Below, one piece after another: positions 34,601-45,600 of a stretch of DNA of 64,000 nucleotides. Origin of the DNA: Chaenocephalus aceratus (taxonomy: Eukaryota > Chordata > Actinopteri > Perciformes > Channichthyidae); assembly GCA_023974075.1 (NCBI GenBank), contig JAMFTG010000175.1, forward strand, positions 43,501 to 107,500. The letters run 5' to 3'. Made by a program: the position numbers and the translations under genes. A model generated the notes under the pieces. The model was not told the DNA's origin. It ran no database searches and was given only the letters and a program-made list of their open reading frames with translations. The stretch's first letter is position 1; each line of letters begins with the position of its first letter.

Positions 34601-36677
34601 AAATGATTCCCTCTGCTAGGATGGCGCAAACTCACTCTAACAGACGGAATTCACAGGATTGCTTCATTAAGGCGTGGAAGCCGTTTCTGACATTGCTCGA
34701 GGATCATTCATAATTTAATTGAGCTGCTGCTTGTAGTTTACTCACTCTGTAAAGACTGCGTAATTCTTAATTTTGTCTGATGTTTGATAGATAGATAGAT
34801 AGATAGACGGATGGATGGATAGATAGATAGATAGACGGATGGATGGATAGATAGACGGATGGATGGATGGATAGATGGATGGATGGATAGATGGATGGAT
34901 AGATAGATGGATTTATGGATAGATGGATGGATGGATAGATGGATTTATGGATAGATGGATGGATGGATGGATGGATAGATGGATGGATAGATGGATAGAT
35001 AGATGGATGGATGGATGGATGGATGGATAGATATGTACTTTATTGATCCCAATTTGGGAAATGTTTGCGTTGCAAGCAGCATAAAAAACACAAGGCAATG
35101 TACATAAGAGTAGGGATGCTCCAATCACCAATTTTGGGGCCGATCAACGGAATCAGTATCGACCGGGTCCGATCGAGTGGGCGGGGCCTATGGGGATCTT
35201 CCATTTAAAGTGATGTTTAAAACTCAGTTAATGGGGCTCATTCACTGGCCCTTCCACAAACAACAACCAACATAATTATTACATTCAAATGAAGTACATT
35301 ATTCAAGTTTACATTCACTTTTGAGAATAACACGGGAGAAATTATCAGAAGCGCTCTCTTTTCCTCTCTCTCTCTTTCACTATTCGGGTTTCAATTTCGT
35401 TATTTTTTATTATTTATTGACGACTCCAATATCAACGTAAGAGCTTGTGCCTCTTCGGGGGGTGCTAACACTTAACCATACACTTTATCGTTTACTTTCT
35501 CCGTCTTTATATGTAGATATTACTTTTTCTCCGTCACGTTGTTTCCATAGCAACAACAACTTCCTGTCAACAGCGCTAACTCTCCTTCAAAATAAAAGCA
35601 TGTCCATACAAAATAGGAAGCCAAGCCAAATTACACGACATATACAACTGCAACGAAAGTAACACACAATGCGATATCCTTTTCAATTTCAAAGAACACA
35701 AATTGGGTTATATACATTAACAAATAACTATAAAACAACAATGCTGTAGAACAAAATGAATGCCGTGAATAAACCGAAATACACGTGTTGAAACGGTTCA
35801 GTATTACTACGCCCCCCCGCGCGGGCCGAATATTCGCTGCTGATTGCTACCGAATAGCTATCCGGAGCCCGAAAAATGGTATTCGGGACAGCCGTACTCC
35901 TGACAGCCTGTCAGTATCTCATGCAGCTCAATTATCCAGTAATGAGTGACCCGACAGTAAAGAATAAACATATAATTGTTTAGCTAGTTCCAGAGCTAGA
36001 TAAAATAGCTAAGTGTGTTAGGTCTAACTCTTAGTGTGTGTTTCGCTCACCGGTCCGTCACAGCGGGCGGAGCTGCAGGATTTCTGCTTCACACACGTTG
36101 CATACCGCTATTCTATTGTGGCGGCTTATCGATCGGAGCATCCCTACATAAGAGAAACTAAGACACAGAAATAAACAGTCCAATATATTTCATATTTTTA
36201 TTATTTCTTTTTGCACTTTTCCTCCTTTCGATTTTTTTTTTTAGTTGTTGTTGTTAGTGGGTTACTTGGCCTTTTTGTTTGTATCTGCGATGCTGTCGAC
36301 TGGCAGCTTTAGACTATTCTCAGGAACTGTCAATGTAATACCCAGCATTTTTCTTCTTTTCTTGTGCGCCATGTAAAGGTGTCTGGTACCTACTCGCTGT
36401 ATATCGTGTATGTCTTTGAAAAAAAAAAAGTAGGAAATCTGAAAGTAAGAGAGTTAATTCTGCCGCCGGATGTCTCCTCATGTTTACCTCGTGTTTCCAG
36501 GACCTCCCAGAAGCCTGCAGCATCACAGATCTGCACGACGCTCTGTCCCTCTCTGAGGCCGGGGACCGCAGGTTGTTCCTCATCGGGACCCACGTGAAGA
36601 AGGGCGAGGGCGAGCTCAGCTCTGGCGTTCAGGACGCTCGAGAGCTGATCCTGCAGATGGTCTCTGACAGCAGATAG
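28651..36677 (+). CDS. arl9: ADP-ribosylation factor-like GTPase 9
   Basis: Four exons: 28651-28892, 29832-30009, 33502-33683 and 36501-36677. The ATG at 28651 gives an N-terminal hydrophobic segment ([18 protein letters not shown]...VAYLVW) and an acidic linker. Exon 2 holds the P-loop GLDGAGKT and the switch I-like PTQGF. Exon 3 begins with [11 protein letters not shown], which replaces the usual Arf WDxGGQ. ANKQ at its end joins D of exon 4 to form the NKQD base-recognition motif. The C-terminus is [10 protein letters not shown]. The missing Asp and Gln in switch II are also missing in human ARL9 (LEIGG), so this is family-typical and suggests unusual or no GTP hydrolysis. Exon 1 has one base too few: after EEDGK the frame must shift at the AAAA run (28783-28786) to give the acidic [10 protein letters not shown]...APKAPE linker that joins exon 2 in phase. 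With that base the protein is about 259 aa. Introns 1-3 hold LINE tails and several MITEs. The neighbours srp72 and thegl agree with human 4q12 order. Confidence 0.93.
30468..30620 (-). mobile_element. LINE 3' tail in arl9 intron 2
   Basis: The reverse complement matches the 3' end of the L1-like element at 2990-3200 (TTCTAGTTATTGTGCTTTT..., then GTACAGCACTTTGGTCA). It is a short 5'-truncated insertion without coding sequence. Confidence 0.65.
30672..32170. mobile_element. hAT-type non-autonomous element in arl9 intron 2, about 1.5 kb
   Basis: The left end CAGGGCAGGCCCTAGACTTT and the right end GGGTCGGGCCGGCTCTG are imperfect inverted repeats. A perfect 8 bp direct repeat TTAGCATT flanks the element at 30664-30671 and 32171-32178, as expected for hAT. 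Internal frames are short and resemble no transposase. Confidence 0.85.
32748..33387 (-). mobile_element. TTAA-type MITE in arl9 intron 2, inverted and truncated copy
   Basis: The sequence is an inverted copy of the element at 40046-40659. Its right end GCATGATAGGTGACCT is followed by TTAA at 33388-33391. The other end is lost near 32748, after 'ggaactcacgcagc'. Confidence 0.7.
34441..34713 (+). mobile_element. Possible LINE ORF2 C-terminal fragment
   Basis: The open frame carries a basic N-terminal half, then [17 protein letters not shown] and [13 protein letters not shown]. The spacing of W, E and the final F-x-K-x-W-x-P-F-L resembles the last ~60 residues of L1/Tx1-type ORF2 proteins. It is followed by a short 3' segment and a GATA-type array. 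It could instead be chance; no splice sites or known gene fit. Confidence 0.35.
34783..35035. repeat. (GATA)n/(GATG)n tetranucleotide array
   Basis: About 250 bp of mixed GATA and GATG units. It leads directly into 'tactttattgatcccaatttggg' (35036-35058), a motif common at the 3' end of fish non-LTR elements in inverted orientation; a similar motif occurs near 51570. Confidence 0.92.
35111..36146. mobile_element. hAT-type non-autonomous element in arl9 intron 3, about 1.0 kb
   Basis: Inverted ends TAGGGATGCTCC and GGAGCATCCCTA are flanked by the perfect 8 bp direct repeat CATAAGAG at 35103-35110 and 36147-36154. It sits inside the older retroposon tail that begins at 35036. No transposase frame was recognised. 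Confidence 0.92.
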
Positions 36678-37760
36678 GACACATCTCATCCTTAAACCTC
36701 TGTTTTTTACTTTGATTTAACACGTTCTCTGCACATGTTTTCACTACACCAGGTAGGCTGACACTTTATTTATTAATAAGAACATTTCAAAGTATTTAAC
36801 CCTTTTGGTTTCGGGGTTATAAAGTAGATTCTGGATTTGTTCCAAACTTCACAAACATTTTTGTTCTTCAACCGTTACAACCAACGATGAGTTATTTTGT
36901 TGTCTTAATTTAAACTTAAGGCCTACTGGACACGCTTATGTTCAAACGTTATATTCACCAAAGATTTATTTTCACCAAACGGATGTTGAGCGTCATCAAC
37001 AGAGCCATACATGTTCCACTTTACAGACTGTCACTGTGCGTCTTATTCCTAAAGCCTCTCAGCGGTAGATGTTGAAACAGTTCAGGTTTTACCGCAGATC
37101 GCCTGATGGTACAGAATCTCAGAGGCTTCATTTCAGGGTGGAGGTTTGATCAGCTTTAGCACCAGCATTGCTAACGGTCGTTTAGCATCAATTTGTTATG
37201 TAAGAAAACTAAATGTAAAAGCACAGTCGGCACTAACAGAGTTATTTTTCTAACCTGGTCTGCATCATAATGTTCTTCATGTGGCGTGATCTGAAGAATA
37301 TTAAATACCTCGATTCTCAAAGCTGTCCTATGATCTTTTTTATGTAAACCTAATACAAGGCGCTGATTAAGATCTGGTATTATCACTTCACATTTTGGCA
37401 AAACACACAAAAAAAGGCTGCTCTCTTCAGGTGGTACGGGATATTTTTTGTACTTCAACTTTTCAAGCAGTGACCTCTTTCTGCCATTTCGCACGGTAAC
37501 ATGCATATTAACTATTGCAGCTTTAAAAAAAAAAAACCTGTTGATGACCCGTTAATATTTTAACTGATAAAGAAATAGCACAATTACACCACATATAACA
37601 CTACCTAAAGCTAGGGTCATTTTAATTTAGAAACCAGAAACAAAAAAAGAGCCCTATATGTTGCTGTGAATGCTCGGAAAAGCCATGTCGTCTTGTTGTT
37701 ACGTTCATCATAATATGTTCATCCGGGTCATTTTGGGGGAGTGGCTTTGGAGTGGAATCG
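36678..37760. other. arl9 3' UTR and intergenic sequence, no gene seen
   Basis: No exon-like frame is supported between the arl9 stop and the palindromic element at 37761. Confidence 0.4.
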
Positions 37761-37933
37761 GGCCGTTTCTCAATGTCGAGTAAACCTGCTGCAGAGCCAC
37801 TATTTCAAGTATACTACATCTTCGAGTGGCGCCGAAGGACTGTTTAAATGCCCAGCATTCGGCGCCACTCGATGACGTAGTATACTTGAAATAGTGGCTC
37901 TGCAGCAGCTATACTCAACATTGAGAAACGGCC
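37761..37933. mobile_element. Near-perfect palindromic MITE, 173 bp
   Basis: Arms of about 76 bp run from GGCCGTTTCTCAATGTCGAG inward to GGCGCCGAA and back, with a ~20 bp centre (GGACTGTTTAAATGCC...). The outer ends resemble those of the element at 51062-51454 (GGGTGTTTCTCAATGTCGAG), so the two belong to one family and this copy is a solo fold-back. Confidence 0.8.
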
Positions 37934-39605
37934 ACTTTCTTGATAGATTTAGCCACCTTTGAGCTCGTGGTGCTAGTTACCTAAAAGATGGGTTTTTCTG
38001 TTGGTTAATTGAAAAAATGCTGCATTCTCCAATATTACCCACCCAAGCGATGTCTGAATAAAACAGTGGTTTAACTAAGCAATTAGAGTCAGATCTGCCT
38101 TAATAATACGGTTTTATTGTCATTTCATTATGAATATCAGACGCCTAGCCACTAAACCTTAACACTACCCGATCACTATTACTGCAGGGGGTTATTGTTG
38201 GATTACAGCTGTGTAAAAAACATTATTGGTTTTATCATGAATGTCCGTACATACTTTGATAAGTGTTCATCTTAAATAGGGTTTTACTTTTCTAGTCGGT
38301 TTTGTATTAGCGTGGTGTTTTTGTTGTTTAGAGAACCGACACAGCTGCTTGTTATTAAGTCTTAATGCTTTTTTATTTGGTGAAATCTGTCTGTAAGCAT
38401 TGGGATAAAAAGGGAAATGCATTGTTTTGTGCAAAGCCTTCACGAGTACCATTTCTAAGGAGGTTTAAAAAATAAGCACTTTTTTATTTCATCTACATTT
38501 TCAGAGCCTTTTACCAAAACTAAAATGTCAAACAGACGGTATGTGTGTGACTAGTTTGAATGTATTTTTTCACACTTAAATAAACTGTTTCCACTAAATG
38601 TGTTGGTTGTTGTGTGGTTTGTTTTTAATGTAGATATGGGAATTGAACTCATGATGAATACAGACGCACATGGACGCGTTTCATAGAATGAAATATCATA
38701 CATTTTACGTCCAAAACGTATATGTATTATAGCATATATGGAGAGCTTAATTGTACAACGTGAGGGGTCGCTTTACAAATGTCAAGTAAAAAAGGGTAAA
38801 TATGTTTATATTTCTAAAAAGCACAATCAATTATTTAAAGAGAAACCCAGGCATACACTTCCCAGTTATTATGCTTCTCAATTTAAGTATATCTTTTTTA
38901 AATGTAAGACTTTTTTACATTTTTTAAGACTTACCCTTATACAAAGCACATTTCTTATTTATTAAAACCTACCTGATTCTGAAGCTTTCATATGTGATTA
39001 AACTTCATTACTGTAGTAAGTTACATTTAAATGAATCATTATTTGCCTTGATATATAACTGGATTACATTATTGCTATCACACACTGTTGTTATATCACC
39101 TGTAGTGCTACACTTCAGCCTCTTGTGGCCAAAATGAGTATTACATCAACAAATACAAAAACGCGAAAACTTTATTTCCCATCCTATTTTAACAGATGGT
39201 AAAAAAGTAACCTTTTTTGGTATCTGTTCTTCACTAATAATCACAATATTTTATAGGCTATATCACACTGAAACAATGGATCTCCAGAATGCTCTTTGCC
39301 TCCAAAGGGCTTCTACCGTTTTATAGGCTACAGTCTACTCTAAATTCTACATAATTTCTTAACGGGAAAAAAGATAATGGTCTTAACATCTGATATTTAA
39401 TCTGTCGTCGACCATCACAGTACTCCTCTGAAATCTGATCCAAGCTGACCTGCATGTATCACTTACTTTTAAACGCACGTCTTGAGACAGTTCACAGACT
39501 CCAGTTTCAAGGAGTCCTCAGAGTGGAGATGGTTGCTAAGGACTCCTGGCTGCATAGCAACAGCAGGAGATTAGTGCAAGCGGACCCATCCTGCAGAGAG
39601 GAGAG
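37934..39605. other. Intergenic and thegl promoter region
   Basis: No coding exon is supported. The 5' UTR of thegl should lie in the last part, before the ATG at 39606. Confidence 0.4.
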
Positions 39606-42600
39606 ATGTCTGCAAAACAACGTACAGGTACTAGATAGGATGTACACTGTGTGTTTAAATGTCTTGTATTTTCATCCTAATTTACTTTCTTGTTCCTGCA
39701 GGGATTCTGTCCAGATTTGGTCCATCAGAAAGGTGAGGTCACATCAAATTTGTTATAAAGTTCACACTTTTTAGATGCACCTATTGTGTTTTACCTACAT
39801 CAAAATTCGTTTGTAGTGTCTTATTGTTGTCTGGTAAACAGTAGGAGCAAACATAGAACACACATAAGTGGAAAAGCTTATATGAAGACCATTAAATGAC
39901 AATTTCATATACAAAAGAAGACAATACTGTATTTATGCCGATAGACATAAAAGTTGCATCATTTTCTAAAAGCTTTTAAGTTTAAGAATTCTGTTCTTAG
40001 AGAAAAGGTCCAATCTATGGTGGTAGTTACGAAAATTGATGTTAAAGGTCACCTATCATGCTATTTTTAGGCAATAGCATGGGTCCCTCTATTTCACTTC
40101 CTGTTTCAAAAGTGCTGATTTGGGGTATAAAGCTTTCAAAAAATAAAAAATTGATAATAAATTAAAAAGGAGGGGTCTGAGCTCATGGGGACCCGGCAGC
40201 TACCGTCTAAACTAAATGCTGCCGTGATGAAACTCCATATCATGGATTATCAAGGATCTGAAACAGTCTGGAGCTCAAAGGCTTTCTCTCTTGCCGGTTA
40301 TACCACAAGGTGAGTTCCTTTCTACTTCCTGCTTCTTCACACACATGCTCTCCAGCACAGGTTAGCTCTGAGTGTTAGCGATGCTAATGTAAACACAGAC
40401 CATATTACGTCCAAAACAGTCGGGCATTGTTTCCGATAGCAACGTTTCTGATTGGGCCGTGGGTCCACATTTCAGATATGACGTCATATCGGACGCAAAT
40501 CTGTATCAGCTCCGTTGTAGCCCGTTTTTAGAGATTTGTGTACGGAGGAAAAGAGAGAGGGTTTTATTTTCTGACGCTGCGTGAGTTCCCCGACACACCG
40601 GGGACACATGTTGATGTATACAAGACATCAAAAAGTGCATTTTGCATGATAGGTCCCCTTTAAATTAAACAGAAGAAAAATGACATTAATCAGATATACA
40701 AGGGCGCCAATATGAAGATTATCATAGTAATAAATAATATGGGGTTTAAAAATTGACAGAAATAGTATTTTAGAAGAAATAATAAAGCTATATTATAGTA
40801 TGTCACATCTCTAAATCCAGCACCAGTCACTTTTACGCTGCGATGGACAATTGTGCACTCCCATTTGCATTACAGTATGTACATCATCTTTTTTGTATAT
40901 CCTGCTTACTTCAAGTAAACGGTTATTTTGTGTTTTTTTGTAAATTATTGAGTGTTCTTGCATTTTAACCCATAAGAACCCGGACCCATTTCTACTTTGG
41001 GGGAAATTAAGGGGAACATCATTTAGACTAAATAGACCAACACATTTCTGACAAGTAACCCCCCCCCCCCCTAGTGTGACATATATGTCACATTGGGCTT
41101 TAATGGTAAAGTAACTCTTATTTTTAACTTAATTAATGAGGATGATTTTTTGGTTTAAATTAGTTTGAACATTCTTTGAATTGAAGAATAAGAACATATT
41201 AACTCAATATAATTGAATCAGCTAAATTAACTGAGCAGATCATAATCATATTTCTAATTGTGCATATATGTCACTTTGGGTTTACGGTGAAGGTTTAGGG
41301 TTAAAGTCCCGATGTGACAGCGATGTTTGTCTCATTTGTTTCATATCAAGTTGGTCAATAAATGTTTCCACAACAGGTTCAATGTAATAAAGGACATGTT
41401 ATGTAAGCATTTCAATTCTTAAATTGCTTGAATTTCACCTTTTAGCAACAAAAAAAAGCTTTTGAAATGTAGCTCGTTATGTCACATGTGTTAGTCTGGC
41501 ACATGGACATCTGGGACATGTTGTCATGGGAACACAAAATCACATGTCCTGGCCCAGGACCCCCCAGACTGTTCAGGGTGTGTCACTGAGGGACTTCATG
41601 AGATAAAATAAAGGCTAAAGCTGAATAAGGAACTTTCCAGAACATTTAAAGTTCATGTGGGTCCTTATGAGTTTTAATGTGTGAGATTTGTTATACCTCG
41701 GGACTGTGGGAAACAGTATATCGATATTTCTGTGTGTGTACAAACATATTTTGAGATTGACAATAAAGTTGACTTTGATAAATATATATATGTGTCTCCA
41801 TAGGATGAGTTATCCAAATAAATACTGTTCACTTTCGACACTTTGAATGCTGTTATGTCTGCCTATGTGTTAATACGTCCTCTTCAAGGGGTTACTCGTG
41901 GAATAAAGAAAAGGTGTAAATGTCAGTCCTGAAAAGTAAAACCTCTGTCATCGTGGATAAATATTGACAGTGACTTTGATCAGCTTCTCATTGAGGTTTT
42001 CAGTTTGAAGCCAGCCTGTTAGCTGAGGAGTGAGACCAGAGATGCCAGAGAGAGAAACGGAGTGATTGCACGTTCTGCCCAGAGTCTCTGTATCCGACTC
42101 GATTTAAAGCTGATTTGTGTTTTTTGGGAATGTTTTCTTGGCAGGATCCTGGAGCTGGCGCAGCACAAAACCTCAAAGACTGTTTGGGAGACGACTCCTT
42201 GGTGAGCACCACATCTCTCCTCTTGATTAAAAGTGGTTTCTTTCTCACATAACAATTTAAACTCGTCTGATACCACACGACGCATCACAGCGGCCTCTGT
42301 TCGGTATGTCCTCGGTCGTTCTTGGTCTCAGCCCCAGCTGTTACATCATATGAAATTGCACGTTAGTTCATCGATCATGGTGTGAAAGAGAGTCCAAGTA
42401 TTGCAAAGCCTCTGGTCAGTGTTTCCTTCCTTTGACTTTCTTTCAGCAACATAATTAGAGAAAGATGTCTGGCACGCTCTGGATGGATGTGTGGTTGAAA
42501 TGGCAGAACATTGATAAAATGAACAGCGGTCACTTCTGATTCTGAGTATTATTCTTTCATTTGGTAATCGCCCGCTGGAAAATATTTATATAGAGTGTAA

Positions 42601-45600
42601 AAAATATCCATTCACTTTAGCAATATAATCACTTTTTTTTGTATTATTGTGTTGATGCTTCAAAACAGTGATTCTCAAATGGGGGTACGCGGACCCCTGG
42701 GGGTACGTTGGGGTACTGCAGCGGGTACGTGAGATTTAAAAAAAAAAAGGCTAATTAAAAAAATATTCTTAGTAAAATAAGTTAAATAGAAAACACAATT
42801 TTATATAAAACATTCCTAGAACCACCAAGGGGGTCCTCATATAAACATGTCAAATGTGTGTATTGTATTTTATAGTTTTTTACAATAACATATTACTTAA
42901 ATTGAAAAACTGTTGTTTTTTTTCATACATACAATGAAAATATCCTTAGTTTGTTGTAATGCATACCACGAAGGAGTTAATACATCACATACTGAGGGAA
43001 CATATAATTAAATTATATAATACTATATTGTAATTATTTATATAGGCTCTAAAACACATGTTTGCATGAATGAAAGTGTAGTATATGTACATGAAACACT
43101 TGCTGTTCGATTTTTCTAAAACTTAATTGTTAAGCTAAAAAATAATGATCTTTTTCTTATATTTTTCCATTATTTATTTTACTTATAGGCACATTTTATA
43201 TTTTTCTTTGCTTAAGTTGTGGCATGTTCTTGTACGTCACAGGGACTTTAATAATCTTATTTACATAAAAGTCAAACTAGGTAAAGCCTCTTTCAGATTA
43301 ACAATCTCCAACACATCACACATTTAATGTTACAGACAATAAAAACAAATCAGAACATAAGTACGTCATAAGATAAGACGGTCTCTAGGTCACACAGGGG
43401 AAATAGCTATGATAGTGTTCCTAAAGCTGTGTTTAGGATTCAAGAAGAACTTAAGTGACACAACATTTATTTTGTGCTGGTCCCGTAGACACAACATATT
43501 AAATCTCTCTCTCTAAATGTGTGCAATGTGGATTTAAAAAAAAGTTTGTAATATATCACCTTGCTTACAGAATCACAACACATTGAAGTGTAACACCTGT
43601 ATCATGATGTTTACCGTATCCCCAGGTTCCTTCAAACACAACATCTTTCTTCTCCACCAACTTCTTCATCATCTCTGCTCCTTATTGTAAACGTCTCGTG
43701 TTTTTCTTGATCAGTGAGAAGGTGATTTGGGGCAACCAGGATCCGATATGGCCGCTTTCTGCATCTGGAGCCGCTCCAAGTGCAAGAATCCAATACCTGT
43801 CCAGACACAAAAGAGACTTCTCAGCAAGGGAGGACTCCCGCAGGTACAGTATTGATGACTCTTTTGAAAAAGGTCACGAGAGGTCTGACACGAGCCTTTT
43901 ATAATCCTGTGCTGCATCGACATATTCGAGAAATGTTTGCAAAGCTGAAGAGATAATGACTCTGATGCTGCTTTGGCACTGAGTGTATTCAGGAAGTGAT
44001 GTTCGGGACTGAAGCCAGCAGCTGCATCCCCATCTCCCCCGAGGGCTTCAGGATCGATTAGCGCCGTCTTTTAGAGGCTTTTATTTTGATAATGTTTGTT
44101 GTTGTCCGTTCCCCCCCCCCGTCCCCCCCCGCCTCAGCCGTCAGATTCTAAGCACAGCCACATGCAGCGTAACTCAATCAGAAGCCCACACAGGAAGTGC
44201 TCCTCGCAGAGTAAATAACAGTAATTCACTGTAACTGAAGATGACAGCAAACACCTGCTGGCTTGCTTTGGAGCAGGAAGTTCATCTGAGATTCAGAGCG
44301 AGGCGATACCGTGGATTCAGGCTGCAAATGAAAATATAGAGATCGTGTTCATTGGCTTGATTTGTATTGATGAATACGACATCCATGTGTTATATTCTTC
44401 TGCTGCTCTTTCACTCTGCAGTCCACGTAGTTCATTTCTAATCTGATTACCCGTCAGACTCCTCTTAATCAACAACATTACTGGGCAAAGTCATTATTAA
44501 TAGTGTGGAAAGATGTATGGCAGCTGGTGCAGCTATACTGTATATTTTCATTATGGACTGATACATGGACATCTTCAATTTGCTTGTTGTGTTATAGCGC
44601 GGCTGGATTCGACAGTGAGCCTCCGAAGCAGGATACACAGATGTATTGGTTTATAAGCCTGTTTTTGTAGCTGTTTTGTGTCTCTGTCGTCATTTTATGT
44701 AATCTTCTTAGCCGTTGTCTTTTTGAGAATCTTTCTGGTTGGCACATGTCTCTTTGAGTGACATGTTGCCGTTCAGGGGGGCCATACAGCCACTGTTAAC
44801 AGTTTGAATGCTTCAAAAACATGGTATGGAATTATGAAAACAGTCAAAAGAGAGAGTTCCAGTTCTTACAAAGAATTTAAACATTTAATCTATTGTTAAA
44901 ATGTTTGCAGGTTAATTTTCTGTTGATTGACTTGTAGTTCTGAAACAATTCGACCATTTCTTAATATGTCAATATACAAAAATAAACAGACAGATTTTGA
45001 AGTTTTGATAAAGTTTTGATAAATCTTAAAACAGCTGTAGGCTGTAGTTTAAGGGAAAATAACGTCAACAAATAAATAGTGCATTTGTTTGGGACTACTC
45101 TCAGTAAGTTTCAGTCACTACTTGAATCAATGTGTGGTCTTTTCATGCCTTTCATAAAATATATAAACATATTTTCTTTCCAGCCAAACAATGAGCCAGA
45201 ATTAAACTGTCAGCTGGGAGCATTCATCCTCCGTTATGTGTCAGCCCATTGTCTCGACTGGAGTTTAGCAAGATGTCGATGTCTTTGTGGGTAGAGATGA
45301 TTTTACCTCGTCCATTGTTCTGTCTCCCCTCCTCCTCCTTCCTCATGGCTCAAGACATTCTTCTGTCGCAGACCAACAACACATAATGGATGTGGTAATA
45401 GCTTCCATTTTCCTGCAGGAAGGAGGAGGAAGATGAGGAGGAGGAGGAGGCGAGTTTCTCCATGAAGACCTCACGTCCTTCCTCCAAACCATCCCAGTAC
45501 GAGCACATTGTCCGCCTGTCGACACCCGGGAGCAGGCGGCGCAGCGCCCAGGAAAACCGGTAAAAGCCTCATTAAATCCAACACGAGTCAATAAAGTGAG

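Noticed and set aside
44596..44612. Possible 17-nt thegl exon between exons 4 and 5
   Set aside because: It has TATAG before it and GTGAGC after it, but exons 4 and 5 already join in phase and a 17 nt exon would break the frame.
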